Program-made: the position numbers and the translations under genes
Assembly: GCF_000600975.2 (NCBI RefSeq)
Contig: NZ_KK088648.1
Coordinates: 124,001 to 188,000, forward strand
Origin: Limimaricola hongkongensis DSM 17492
Lineage (GTDB): Bacteria; Pseudomonadota; Alphaproteobacteria; Rhodobacterales; Rhodobacteraceae
Length of the DNA: 64,000 nt
Reading direction: 5' to 3'
The notes under the pieces: model-generated
The model's database searches: none
What the model saw: the letters and a program-made list of their open reading frames with translations, nothing else
Told to the model about the DNA's origin: nothing
Shown here: in pieces, positions 43,080 to 51,713 of the stretch
Position numbering within the stretch: position 1 is the stretch's first letter
Layout: the number at the start of each line of letters is the position of its first letter

Positions 43080-43373
43080 ATGAAACGCACCCCTTCTCTG
43101 GGCCCGGCCCTCTACCTGATCGGCATGCTGCTGATCGGACTCTACTTCACCTTCGCCGCGGTGCAGGGCGATTACGGCGTGTTCCGGCGCGCCGAGGTGG
43201 AGGCCGAGGCCCGTGGCCTGGAGAAGGAACTCGCCAGCCTGCGCGGCGAAGTGGCGCGCATGGAGAATCTGACCCGGCGCCTGTCGGACGACTATCTCGA
43301 TCTCGACCTTCTCGACGCCCGCGCGCGCGAGGTGCTCGGCATGATCCGCGCCGACGAGATCGTCATCCGCTGA
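43080..43373 (+). CDS. ftsB: Septum formation initiator protein (FtsB/DivIC family)
   Basis: A 97-residue bitopic protein: short basic N-terminus, one membrane helix (about 9-28, LGPALYLIGMLLIGLYFTFA) and a periplasmic coiled coil (EAEARGLEKELASLRGEVAR). It ends with LLDARAREVLGMI, the family pattern. FtsB links FtsQ and FtsL and helps activate septal PBP2x. ATG 43080 or GTG 43077 may be the true start; the latter has the better spacing from GAGG at 43062. A pdhA-ftsB neighbourhood is common in alphaproteobacteria. Confidence 0.88.
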   Translation: MKRTPSLGPALYLIGMLLIGLYFTFAAVQGDYGVFRRAEVEAEARGLEKELASLRGEVARMENLTRRLSDDYLDLDLLDARAREVLGMIRADEIVIR

Positions 43374-43403
43374 CGTAGCGGCACCCTCAAGACCCTTTTT
43401 CGC

Positions 43404-43439
43404 AAGCGCCGCGTTCTCCTTGGGGGGCGCGGCGCTTTG
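43404..43439 (+). terminator. Terminator of ftsB
   Basis: A 10-bp perfect stem (AAGCGCCGCG and its complement) with a 14-base loop, followed by TTGC. 30 bases past the ftsB stop. Confidence 0.6.
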
Positions 43440-43492
43440 CATTCCGGCCATGTCGAGTTTGCCCTGTTGCATCCCGCCCAACTTCTGTAAGT

Positions 43493-43514
43493 GATAGTTC
43501 AAGGCTAAACTATC
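43493..43514. promoter_or_regulatory. Inverted repeat GATAGTT-N8-AACTATC upstream of pdhA
   Basis: Perfect 7-bp arms 25 bases before the pdhA start in a small AT-rich patch. It lies where a repressor would block transcription. No match to the E. coli PdhR site is seen. Candidate operator of the pdh operon. Confidence 0.5.
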
Positions 43515-43538
43515 CGTCACAGCGCGAAGGGAGACGCC

Positions 43539-44585
43539 ATGGCGACCCGGAAGACCTCCGACACAGGCCCCGCCAAGGGTTCCAATCCTGCCCCCAAGGG
43601 CTCCAACATCCCCGCCGATGAGCTCAAGCATTACTACCGAGAGATGCTGCTGATCCGCCGGTTCGAGGAAAAGGCCGGCCAGCTTTACGGCATGGGTCTG
43701 ATCGGCGGCTTCTGCCACCTCTATATCGGCCAGGAGGCCGTGGTGGTCGGGCTGGAGGCTGCGGCGGAAGAAGGCGACAAGCGCGTCACCTCCTACCGCG
43801 ATCACGGCCACATGCTGGCCTGCGGCATGGACCCCAAGGGCGTGATGGCCGAGCTCACGGGCCGCGAGGGCGGCTATTCCAAAGGCAAGGGCGGGAGCAT
43901 GCACATGTTCTCGAAGGAAAAGCACTTCTACGGCGGCCATGGCATCGTCGGCGCGCAGGTGCCGATCGGCGCCGGTCTCGCCTTTGCCGACAAGTATCTC
44001 GAAAACGGCCGCGTGACCTTTTCCTATTTCGGGGACGGCGCCGCCAACCAGGGCCAGGTCTACGAGACCTACAACATGGCCCAGCTTTGGGATCTTCCGG
44101 TCGTCTTCGTGATCGAGAACAACCAGTACGCGATGGGCACGAGCGTCCAGCGTTCGACCAAGTCGCCCTCGCTGTGGGAACGCGGCGCCGCCTACGGCAT
44201 CAAGGGCGAGGAAGTCGACGGCATGGACGTGCTGGCGGTGAAAGAGGCCGGCGAGCGCGCGGTGAAGCACTGCCGCGAGGGCAAGGGCCCCTACATCCTC
44301 GAGATCAAGACCTACCGTTACCGCGGCCATTCGATGTCCGACCCCGCGAAGTACCGCTCGCGCGAGGAAGTGCAGAAGATGCGCGAGGAGCGCGACCCGA
44401 TCGAGCAGATCCGGCAGGTGCTGCTTTCGGGCCAGCACGCCACCGAGGACGATCTCAAGGCGATCGACAAGGAGATCAAGGAGATCGTCAACGAGTCCGC
44501 CGAGTTCTCCAAGGAGAGCCCCGAGCCCGCGCTCGAAGAGCTCTGGACCGACATCTACGCTAAAGAAGCCCCGCAGGAGGCCTGA
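43539..44585 (+). CDS. pdhA: Pyruvate dehydrogenase E1 component, alpha subunit
   Basis: A 348-residue E1-alpha that binds ThDP and decarboxylates pyruvate. The ThDP motif begins YFGDGAANQGQVYE and ends IENNQYAMGTS. RDHGHMLACGM and YRYRGHSMSDPAKYRSREE with the phosphorylation-loop-like serines are typical. The N-terminal 22 residues are Ser/Thr/Pro/Lys rich and unstructured, with a small internal repeat (KGSNPAPKGSN). First gene of a three-gene operon with pdhB and pdhC, spaced 3 and 12 bases. An inverted repeat lies ahead of it. Confidence 0.96.
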   Translation: MATRKTSDTGPAKGSNPAPKGSNIPADELKHYYREMLLIRRFEEKAGQLYGMGLIGGFCHLYIGQEAVVVGLEAAAEEGDKRVTSYRDHGHMLACGMDPKGVMAELTGREGGYSKGKGGSMHMFSKEKHFYGGHGIVGAQVPIGAGLAFADKYLENGRVTFSYFGDGAANQGQVYETYNMAQLWDLPVVFVIENNQYAMGTSVQRSTKSPSLWERGAAYGIKGEEVDGMDVLAVKEAGERAVKHCREGKGPYILEIKTYRYRGHSMSDPAKYRSREEVQKMREERDPIEQIRQVLLSGQHATEDDLKAIDKEIKEIVNESAEFSKESPEPALEELWTDIYAKEAPQEA

Positions 44586-44588
44586 TCC

Positions 44589-45995
44589 ATGGCGACTGAA
44601 ATTCTGATGCCCGCCCTCTCGCCGACCATGGAGGAAGGCACGCTCGCCAAGTGGCTCGTCAAGGAGGGCGACACCGTCGCCTCCGGCGACATCCTGGCCG
44701 AGATCGAAACCGACAAGGCCACGATGGAATTCGAGGCCGTCGACGAAGGCACCGTCGGCAAGATCCTGATCGACGAGGGCACCGAGGGCGTGAAGGTCAA
44801 CACCCCGATCGCCGTGCTGCTGGAGGAAGGCGAGGACGCCTCCGCCATCGACAGCGCCGGTGGCAACACCGGCGACGATGCCAAGGCCGAGGTCAAGGAA
44901 GAGACCAAGGCCGAACCCAAGGACACCGTCCCCGCCGACAGCCCCGCCGCCTCGTCGCCCGCCGCCGCGGCTCCCAAGCCGCCGCGCACCCCCGACTGGC
45001 CCGAGGGCACCGAGACCAAGACCACGACCGTCCGCGAAGCGCTGCGCGACGCCATGGCCGAGGAGATGCGCCGCGAGGACAACGTCTTCCTGATGGGCGA
45101 GGAAGTGGGCGAGTACCAGGGCGCCTACAAGATCTCCCAGGGCCTGCTGGACGAGTTCGGCCCCAAGCGCGTGGTCGACACGCCGATCACCGAGCACGGC
45201 TTCACCGGCATCGCGGTGGGTGCCGCCTTTGGCGGCCTGCGCCCGATCGTGGAGTTCATGACCTTCAACTTCGCCATGCAGGCGATGGACCAGATCATCA
45301 ACTCGGCGGCCAAGACGCTCTACATGTCGGGCGGCCAGATGGGCGCGCCGATGGTGTTCCGCGGCCCCAACGGCGCCGCCGCCCGCGTCGGCGCGCAGCA
45401 CTCCCAGGACTACGCCGCGTGGTTCATGCAGATCCCCGGTCTCAAGGTCGTGATGCCCTACTCCGCCGCCGACGCGAAGGGGTTGATGAAATCCGCGATC
45501 CGCGACCCGAACCCGGTGATCTTCCTCGAAAACGAGATCCTCTATGGCCGCTCCTTCGAGGTGCCGGTGATGGATGATTTCACCATTCCGCTTGGCAAGG
45601 CGCGCATCGCCCGCGAAGGCACGGACGTCACCATCGTGTCGTTCGGCATCGGCATGACCTATGCACTTGAGGCCGCCGAGAAGCTGGCCGCCGACGGCAT
45701 CGAGGCCGAGGTGATCGACCTGCGCACGATCCGACCCATGGACACCGACGCGATCATCGAGAGCGTCAAGAAGACCAACCGCTGCGTCACCGTCGAGGAA
45801 GGCTGGCCGCAGGGCTCCGTCGGCGGCTACATCTCGACCGTGCTGATGCAGGAGGCGTTCGACCATCTCGACGCGCCGGTGATCAACTGCACCGGCAAGG
45901 ACGTGCCGATGCCCTATGCCGCCAACCTCGAGAAGCACGCGCTGGTGACGACCGACGAGGTCGTCGAGGCGGTGCGCAAAGTGACCTACAAGTAA
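44589..45995 (+). CDS. pdhB: Pyruvate dehydrogenase E1 component, beta subunit, with lipoyl domain
   Basis: A 468-residue E1-beta. Residues 1-80 form a biotinyl/lipoyl domain ([14 protein letters not shown], with the lipoylated Lys near 43), followed by an Ala/Pro/Glu-rich linker (about 85-140). The rest is a transketolase-like E1-beta ([36 protein letters not shown]). A lipoyl domain on E1-beta is unusual among bacteria generally but known in alphaproteobacteria, for example Zymomonas. It may let E1-beta exchange acetyl groups directly with E2. Its lipoyl part is nearly identical to that of PdhC at both protein and DNA level. Confidence 0.96.
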   Translation: MATEILMPALSPTMEEGTLAKWLVKEGDTVASGDILAEIETDKATMEFEAVDEGTVGKILIDEGTEGVKVNTPIAVLLEEGEDASAIDSAGGNTGDDAKAEVKEETKAEPKDTVPADSPAASSPAAAAPKPPRTPDWPEGTETKTTTVREALRDAMAEEMRREDNVFLMGEEVGEYQGAYKISQGLLDEFGPKRVVDTPITEHGFTGIAVGAAFGGLRPIVEFMTFNFAMQAMDQIINSAAKTLYMSGGQMGAPMVFRGPNGAAARVGAQHSQDYAAWFMQIPGLKVVMPYSAADAKGLMKSAIRDPNPVIFLENEILYGRSFEVPVMDDFTIPLGKARIAREGTDVTIVSFGIGMTYALEAAEKLAADGIEAEVIDLRTIRPMDTDAIIESVKKTNRCVTVEEGWPQGSVGGYISTVLMQEAFDHLDAPVINCTGKDVPMPYAANLEKHALVTTDEVVEAVRKVTYK

Positions 45996-46007
45996 GGGGC
46001 GCGAGAC

Positions 46008-47390
46008 ATGCCAACGGAAATCCTGATGCCCGCGCTGTCGCCGACCATGGAGGAAGGCACGCTCGCGAAATGGCTGGTCAAGGAGGGTGACACCGTCTCC
46101 TCCGGCGACCTTCTGGCCGAGATCGAAACCGACAAGGCGACGATGGAGTTCGAGGCCGTCGACGAAGGCATCGTCGGCAAGATCCTGATCGAAGAGGGCT
46201 CCGAGGGGGTGAAGGTCAACACCCCCATCGCCGTGCTGCTCGAAGAGGGCGAGAGCGCCGACGACATCGACAGCTCCACCGCGCCCAAACAGGGCGACGC
46301 CGACAGCCACGCCGAACCCGCCACGCCCAAGGCCGAGACATCGCCCGCCAAGGGCTATGGCGATGATGGCGGCGCGGCCCAGCAGAAGTCGTCCGGCGAC
46401 GGCGAAGCCGCCGCGTCGGGCAGCCCTGCCCCCAAGGGCCGCGATGGCGGCCGCATCTTCGCCTCGCCTCTGGCGCGGCGGATCGCGGCGGACAAGGGTC
46501 TCGACCTGAGCCGGATCGAGGGCTCCGGCCCCAATGGCCGCATCGTCAAGGCCGATGTCGAAAACGCCAAGCCGGGCGCGCAGCCCGCCGCCGAAAAAGC
46601 CGCCGAAGCCCCCAAGGGCGACGCCGGCAAGGCCCCCGTGGCCGAGCCCGCCGCCCCCGGCGTGCAGGCGGATGCGATCTGCAAGATGTATGCGGACCGG
46701 GAGTTCGAGGAGGTCAAGCTCGACGGCATGCGCCGCACCATCGCGGCGCGTCTCACCGAGGCCAAGCAGACCATCCCGCATTTCTACCTGCGCCGCGACA
46801 TCCGTCTCGACGCGCTGCTGAAGTTCCGCAGCCAGCTCAACAAGCAGCTCGAAAGCCGCGGCGTGAAGCTCTCGGTCAACGACTTCATCATCAAGGCCTC
46901 GGCCCTCGCCCTTCAGGCGGTGCCGGATGCCAACGCCGTCTGGGCCGGTGACCGGGTACTCAAGCTGAAACCGTCGGACGTGGCCGTGGCCGTCGCCATC
47001 GAGGGTGGTCTCTTCACCCCCGTCCTGCGCGACGCCGAGGCCCGCACCCTCAGCTCGCTCTCGGCGCAGATGAAGGATCTGGCCAAGCGGGCGCGCGACA
47101 AGAAGCTCGCCCCGCATGAATACCAGGGCGGCAGCTTCGCGATCTCCAACCTCGGCATGTTCGGCATCGACAATTTCGACGCCGTCATCAACCCGCCGCA
47201 TGGCGCGATCCTCGCGGTCGGCGCGGGCGTGAAGAAGCCGGTGGTGAACGACGCGGGCGAGATCGAGGTGGCCACCGTGATGTCGGTGACGCTCTCGGTC
47301 GATCACCGGGTGATCGACGGCGCGCTCGGCGCCGAGCTTCTCAAGCAGATCGCCGAGGCGCTGGAAAACCCGATGATGATGCTGGCCTGA
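46008..47390 (+). CDS. pdhC: Pyruvate dehydrogenase E2 (dihydrolipoyl acetyltransferase)
   Basis: A 460-residue core subunit. Lipoyl domain at 1-80 (lipoyl Lys in ETDKATMEF near residue 43), a charged linker, an E3-binding domain about 147-180 ([26 protein letters not shown]) and the catalytic acetyltransferase domain from about 225. The catalytic His is in [12 protein letters not shown] near the C-terminus and the Ser region is in [10 protein letters not shown]. Only one lipoyl domain, as usual here. The E3 gene (lpd) is not in the window. A terminator follows. Confidence 0.96.
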   Translation: MPTEILMPALSPTMEEGTLAKWLVKEGDTVSSGDLLAEIETDKATMEFEAVDEGIVGKILIEEGSEGVKVNTPIAVLLEEGESADDIDSSTAPKQGDADSHAEPATPKAETSPAKGYGDDGGAAQQKSSGDGEAAASGSPAPKGRDGGRIFASPLARRIAADKGLDLSRIEGSGPNGRIVKADVENAKPGAQPAAEKAAEAPKGDAGKAPVAEPAAPGVQADAICKMYADREFEEVKLDGMRRTIAARLTEAKQTIPHFYLRRDIRLDALLKFRSQLNKQLESRGVKLSVNDFIIKASALALQAVPDANAVWAGDRVLKLKPSDVAVAVAIEGGLFTPVLRDAEARTLSSLSAQMKDLAKRARDKKLAPHEYQGGSFAISNLGMFGIDNFDAVINPPHGAILAVGAGVKKPVVNDAGEIEVATVMSVTLSVDHRVIDGALGAELLKQIAEALENPMMMLA

Positions 47391-47414
47391 GGCCCGTTTC
47401 GCATCGCGCCTTGA

Positions 47415-47450
47415 AAGGGCCGCGCTCCGCACCGGGGCGCGGCCCTTTTC
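47415..47450 (+). terminator. Terminator of the pdhABC operon
   Basis: AAGGGCCGCGC pairs with GCGCGGCCCTT, 11 bp, with an 11-base loop, followed by TTTTC. 24 bases past the pdhC stop. Confidence 0.8.
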
Positions 47451-47552
47451 ATTTCTTCCCCCCGGCCCGCCAAAGGTCCCCCGCCCATGCCCGTTCGGCG
47501 GGAACCCGCCTCACGACCTCGCGTTGAGCTGAGGCAAATGTGAGGGAACCCG

Positions 47553-49796
47553 ATGACATACCGTGACAAACAGCCCGGACTGGGGCTTACGCTGATCGCC
47601 GGGGCGGTCGCGGTGGTGGCGCTGCTGATCGCCTGGCTCTGGCCCGACAGCGGCGTGGCCGGCAGCACGGGGGCGGCGCTGGCGCTGTTCGGGGCGGTCG
47701 CGGTGACGCTCGCCTCGGGGCTCGTGCTGTTCAAATGGATGCCTTTCTGGCTCAACGTCACGCTGAAATGGCTGGTGCTGCTCGGCGCGGCGCTGACGGC
47801 GGTGGCGGCCTATTTCCTGATGCAGGACACCGCGATGTGGGCGATGATCCTCGCCACGATCGGCGCCGTCTGGAACCTTGTCTCGCGCAAGGGGCATGAC
47901 CGCCGCCCGGCCTTTGCGCTCGTCCTGCTCGCCCTGCCGCTTTTGCCCGCGCCGGAGGCGCGCGCGCAGGACTGGCCCGGCTTTCACGGCGACCTGCAGG
48001 CCCGCAAATACAGCCCCCTCACCCAGATCACCGACGCGAACGTCCACGAGCTCGAACCCGCATGGGAGATCGAGACCGGCGACGTCTCCGACGGCTCGGG
48101 CGAGCTGCCGCAGACCGTGTGGTCGGCCACGCCGGTCTATGCCAACGACACGCTCTATGTCGGCACGCCCTTCTACCGCATTCTCGCGCTCGACCCGGCC
48201 ACGGGCGAAGAACGCTGGTCCTATGACAGCCAGGCCCGGCTGGAGGCGCTGACCCAGCCCGCGCTCAAGAACCGCGGCGTCACCTACTGGGACACCGGCG
48301 CGACCGGCGCCTGCGCGCGCCGCGTCTATATCGGCACGATGGACGCCAAGCTGCACAGCGTCGACGCCGACACCGGCGCCGTCTGCGAGGAATTCGGCGA
48401 AAACGGCATTCTCGACGTGAACCAGTGGAACGACACCAATGACCGCTGGCCGCTGTCGCTGTTGCAGCCGCCCGTCGCGCATGATGGCCGCCTGTTCATC
48501 GGCTGGGCCGGCAAGGACTGGGAAAGCGCGCAGGCGCCTCCGGGCACCGTCTTCGCGGTCGATGCCGAAACCGGCGAACTCGACTGGACCGTGAACTTCA
48601 TCCCCAAGGAGCTGTGGGACCGCACCGGCACCGCCAATGTCTGGACCCACATGACCGTCGATCCCGAGCGCGACATCATCTACATGCCGGTCTCCTCGCC
48701 TTCGCCCAACTATTATGGCGGCGCGCGCACCGAAGAATTGCCGCTGGCGACATCCGTGACGGCGGTGGACACCAACACCGGCGACATCATCTGGTCGCGC
48801 CAGCTCGTGCATCACGACATCTGGGATTACGACACCGGCGCCGCGCCGACGCTCGTCGACATCGAGCGTGACGGCGAAACCATCCCGGCGCTGATCCAGA
48901 CCTCCAAGCAGGGCATGCTCTACGTGCTCAACCGCGAAACCGGCGAGCCGGTCTTCGGCATGGAGGAACGCCCCGTGCCCGCCTCCGACCTGCCCGGCGA
49001 AGTGGCGGCCCCGACCCAGCCCTTCTACGACGTGCCCGCCCCCACCAACACCTCCGACACATGGCCCGGCATCTGGTGGCTCGCGGACCTGACCAGCTTC
49101 GGCTATTGCTCCGAGACGCTGGAAAACCTGCGCTACGAGGGGCTGTTCACGCCGCCCACCGCCGAAGGCGGCGGCACGCTGATGTATCCCGGCACCGCGG
49201 GCGGCATGCAATGGGGCGGCGGCGCGCTCGATCCGACCACCAACACCTTCTACGTCAACACCCAGAAGGTGGCGCAGATCCTGCGGATGATCCCGCGCGA
49301 GGAATACGAGGAGGTCGCGGGCGACAGCGGCGCCGAGCAGGGCTTCTACCCGCAAGAGGGCGTGCCCTACGGCTTCGAGCTGAAGAATTTCCTGACCCCG
49401 CTCGGCCTGCCCTGCTGGAAGCCGCCCTTCGGCACGATCCTCGCCTATGATCTCGACACCGGCGAACGGCTCTACGAGCGGCCCTTCGGCATGACCCAGC
49501 AATGGGGCTTCTACGCCCCCGAAAGCTGGGGCAGCCCGACCTTGGGCGGCCCGGCGGTGACGGCGGGCGGCGTGATCTTCATCGGCGCCTCGATGGACGC
49601 CCATGTCCGCGCGCTCTCGGCGGCGACCGGCGAGGAGCTTTGGAAATGGCGGGTGGAGGCCCCGGCGGTCGCGATCCCGGCGGTCTACGAGCACGAGGGG
49701 CGGCAATATGTAAGCTTCGTGGCGGGCGGCAACCCGATCCTCAAGCCGCAGGTGGGCGACCAGCTGATCACCTTCGCGCTGCCGCTGGAGGAATAG
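47553..49796 (+). CDS. Membrane-bound PQQ-dependent dehydrogenase (glucose/quinate type)
   Basis: A 747-residue quinoprotein. Four to five N-terminal membrane helices span residues 10-135, as in membrane glucose dehydrogenase (mGDH) and quinate dehydrogenase. An export-like helix (PAFALVLLALPLLPAPEARA) then leads into an eight-bladed beta-propeller. Propeller repeats show TPVYANDTLYVGTPFYRILALD, the Trp-docking pattern and GGPAVTAGGVIFIGASMD. It would oxidise a polyol or sugar at the periplasm and give electrons to ubiquinone. The N-terminal membrane domain supports the quinate/glucose type over soluble alcohol dehydrogenases. No PQQ synthesis genes are in the window. Confidence 0.88.
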   Translation: MTYRDKQPGLGLTLIAGAVAVVALLIAWLWPDSGVAGSTGAALALFGAVAVTLASGLVLFKWMPFWLNVTLKWLVLLGAALTAVAAYFLMQDTAMWAMILATIGAVWNLVSRKGHDRRPAFALVLLALPLLPAPEARAQDWPGFHGDLQARKYSPLTQITDANVHELEPAWEIETGDVSDGSGELPQTVWSATPVYANDTLYVGTPFYRILALDPATGEERWSYDSQARLEALTQPALKNRGVTYWDTGATGACARRVYIGTMDAKLHSVDADTGAVCEEFGENGILDVNQWNDTNDRWPLSLLQPPVAHDGRLFIGWAGKDWESAQAPPGTVFAVDAETGELDWTVNFIPKELWDRTGTANVWTHMTVDPERDIIYMPVSSPSPNYYGGARTEELPLATSVTAVDTNTGDIIWSRQLVHHDIWDYDTGAAPTLVDIERDGETIPALIQTSKQGMLYVLNRETGEPVFGMEERPVPASDLPGEVAAPTQPFYDVPAPTNTSDTWPGIWWLADLTSFGYCSETLENLRYEGLFTPPTAEGGGTLMYPGTAGGMQWGGGALDPTTNTFYVNTQKVAQILRMIPREEYEEVAGDSGAEQGFYPQEGVPYGFELKNFLTPLGLPCWKPPFGTILAYDLDTGERLYERPFGMTQQWGFYAPESWGSPTLGGPAVTAGGVIFIGASMDAHVRALSAATGEELWKWRVEAPAVAIPAVYEHEGRQYVSFVAGGNPILKPQVGDQLITFALPLEE

Positions 49797-50031
49797 CGCC
49801 ACAGCCGTCCGGGACGACACCGGGCGGGCCCCGGCGGGGCCCGTCTTGCTGCCGATGCGCGCGGCACGGGCGCGCTTCGACGGATCGCTCCGGCGCGCTA
49901 TCTTGGACAGCTTGATGCTCAGGCGGTCCGGGGATATCTCTGCCGCCCGGATCGACGGGCAGAGAAGCGCGCTGGACGCGCTGGCCCCGACCACTCACCT
50001 CCCCCGACCACCCCCGCAAAGGAGCGTTTCC
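49797..50031. other. Gap between PQQ dehydrogenase and small membrane protein gene
   Basis: 235 bases. Contains a GC-rich dyad just after the dehydrogenase stop (GGGCCCCGGCGGGGCCC near 49826) that may be a terminator, and an imperfect inverted repeat CTCTGCC / GGGCAGAG around 49938-49973. No gene seen. Confidence 0.4.
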
Positions 50032-50286
50032 ATGGAAGCCAAACTGATCGCCGTCCTCATCCTGTTGCCGGTCGCGGCGGTCGTCATCTATGCGGGCCTG
50101 CACGAATACCGGCGCTACAAATCCGAGGGCCGCGCGAATTACGGGCTGGCCTATGACGAAAGGACCGGGACGACCTACGTGACCGGAATCCCCGAGGACG
50201 AGGACGCCTACGACCCCGAGGATTTCGATCCCAGCGATTACGACGAGCTGAAGAACAAGAAAGAGGCCGAGGACGACAAGGCGTAA
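50032..50286 (+). CDS. Small single-pass membrane protein with acidic tail
   Basis: An 84-residue protein with an N-terminal membrane helix (about 3-22, KLIAVLILLPVAAVVIYAGL) and a soluble, strongly acidic C-terminus (IPEDEDAYDPEDFDPSDYDEL). AAAGGAG lies about 9 bases before ATG 50032. Codon use fits the neighbours. I do not recognise the family. The acidic tail suggests interaction with a basic partner or cation binding. Confidence 0.7.
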   Translation: MEAKLIAVLILLPVAAVVIYAGLHEYRRYKSEGRANYGLAYDERTGTTYVTGIPEDEDAYDPEDFDPSDYDELKNKKEAEDDKA

Positions 50287-50541
50287 CCGGCCCTGCCCCG
50301 CCCGGACGCGGCACGCCGGTCTTCAGGTCTGTTTTCGGGCCTTTTCGCGGTCCCGGCGCGCCCCGTCGACCGCGCCGGGGCGAAAGGCTCGGGGCCCGGC
50401 GCCCATCTTCGGCGCGATCCGCCGGTCTCGCCCTGTTTCGAAAAACGGCCCCGCGCGACGATCGACGCCCCGCCTTTCGCCATCGCCACGGGTCATGGAC
50501 CGGGCGGCCGCCGGGCAGCGTTTGAATTCGCCGCCCGGCGC

Positions 50542-50562
50542 GCGCGCCGCAAGACGGCGCGC
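50542..50562 (-). terminator. Hairpin directly after cysE
   Basis: GCGCGCCG and CGGCGCGC form an 8-bp stem with a 5-base loop immediately after the cysE stop on the minus strand. No T-run. The 276-base gap 50287-50562 otherwise shows only GC-rich dyads and no gene. Confidence 0.45.
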
Positions 50563-51369
50563 CTACTCGCCCTTGAAGGTCTGGTCCATCGACACCGAGG
50601 GCTGCGCGCAGCCCGCTTCACCGACGATGCGCGCGGGCACCCCCGCCACGGTCTTGCAGGCCGGGATGTCGATCAGCACCACGGAACCGGCGGCGATGCG
50701 CGAGCAATCCCCGATGCGGATATTGCCGAGCACCTTGGCGCCCGCGCCGATCAGCACGCCGTTGCCGATCTTGGGGTGGCGGTCCTGCTCTTCCTTGCCG
50801 GTGCCGCCAAGCGTCACGGAATGCAGCATCGACACGTTGTCGCCGACCACCGCCGTCTCGCCGATCACCACCGAATGGGCGTGGTCGATCATCACCCCGC
50901 GCCCGATCCGGGCCGCCGGGTGGATGTCGACGCCAAAGGTCTCGGACACGCGCATCTGCACGAAATAGGCGAGGTCGAGCCGCCCCTGTTCCCACAGCCA
51001 ATGGCCAAGCCGATAGGCTTGGATCGCCTGGTAGCCCTTGAAATAGAACAGCGGCTGCAGGAACCGGTGGCAGGCCGGGTCGCGCTCATAGGTGGCGACG
51101 AGATCGGCGCGCGCCGAATTCACCAGCTCGGGCTCGGCGGCATAGGCGCCGTCGATGATCTCGCGCAGGATCTGCGCGCCCATCTCGTCCGACGCCAGCT
51201 TGAGCGACAGCCGGTAGGCCAGCGCGCAGGCGAAGCTCTGGTGATGCAGCACGCCGGTATGGATCAGCCCGCCCATCAGCGGCTCGGTCGCGATGGCGTC
51301 CTGCGCCTCGCTGCGGATCCGGCTCCAGACCGGGTCGATCTCGGTCAGCTGCGCCTGTGGTGTCGCCAT
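50563..51369 (-). CDS. cysE: Serine O-acetyltransferase
   Basis: A 268-residue CysE that makes O-acetylserine for cysteine synthesis. The N-terminal helical domain (SRIRSEAQDAIATEPLMG, LADEM-like region) leads to left-handed beta-helix hexapeptides (IGRGVMIDHAHSVVIGETAV, IGNGVLIGAGAKVLGNIRIG). The catalytic His is in DHAHSVVIGET. The C-terminal tail binds CysK. ATG 51369 is preferred because AGGAGG stands 8 bases upstream, while the ATG at 51375 leaves only 2. Next to the GTA cluster, as in several Rhodobacterales I recall. Confidence 0.94.
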   Translation of the reverse strand: MATPQAQLTEIDPVWSRIRSEAQDAIATEPLMGGLIHTGVLHHQSFACALAYRLSLKLASDEMGAQILREIIDGAYAAEPELVNSARADLVATYERDPACHRFLQPLFYFKGYQAIQAYRLGHWLWEQGRLDLAYFVQMRVSETFGVDIHPAARIGRGVMIDHAHSVVIGETAVVGDNVSMLHSVTLGGTGKEEQDRHPKIGNGVLIGAGAKVLGNIRIGDCSRIAAGSVVLIDIPACKTVAGVPARIVGEAGCAQPSVSMDQTFKGE

Positions 51370-51428
51370 CGCCATGGCCTCCTGATCCCGCGTCCCTGTC
51401 CGCCCAAGATAGGGCCCCATGGCCAAGA

Positions 51429-51713
51429 TCAAAGCCCGGCGGCTGCGTCAAGAGCGTCGAGCAGCTGCCGCAGCGCCGATCGCGCCCCCCGCCCGAACGA
51501 AGGCGGCAGCGGCGCGGCCGGGTGGCGCAGCGCCGCCGCCATCAGCGATCCGTCGCCCCACAAGGGGTGCGCGCGGCCCATCCGCTTGCGCCACGCATCC
51601 GCCGCGCGGGCCTCGCCGACGATCCGCGCGGCGAGATCGGCGCGCGCGCCGGGCGGCACCGACAACAGCGCCGCGACGCCGCGATCGAGGCATCCGGGCA
51701 GCACCGGCCTCAT
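51429..51713 (-). CDS. Small protein following GTA g15
   Basis: A 94-residue protein starting MRPVLPGCLDRGVAALL, with the conserved segment AWRKRMGRAHPLWGDGSLMAAAL in the middle. ATG 51713 overlaps the g15 stop as ATGA, so it is coupled to the GTA operon. I recall proteins with this RAHPLWGDGSLM pattern at the same place in other Rhodobacterales (a DUF7742-like family). No function is known to me. It is the last gene before cysE. Confidence 0.75.
   Translation of the reverse strand: MRPVLPGCLDRGVAALLSVPPGARADLAARIVGEARAADAWRKRMGRAHPLWGDGSLMAAALRHPAAPLPPSFGRGARSALRQLLDALDAAAGL

Noticed and set aside
43035-47432. A 1465-residue open frame antisense to ftsB and pdhABC
   Set aside because: High-GC genes often leave the opposite strand open. 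The pdhABC reading has full families and catalytic motifs, while this frame has no recognisable domain and is a run of His/Gly/Arg/Asp.
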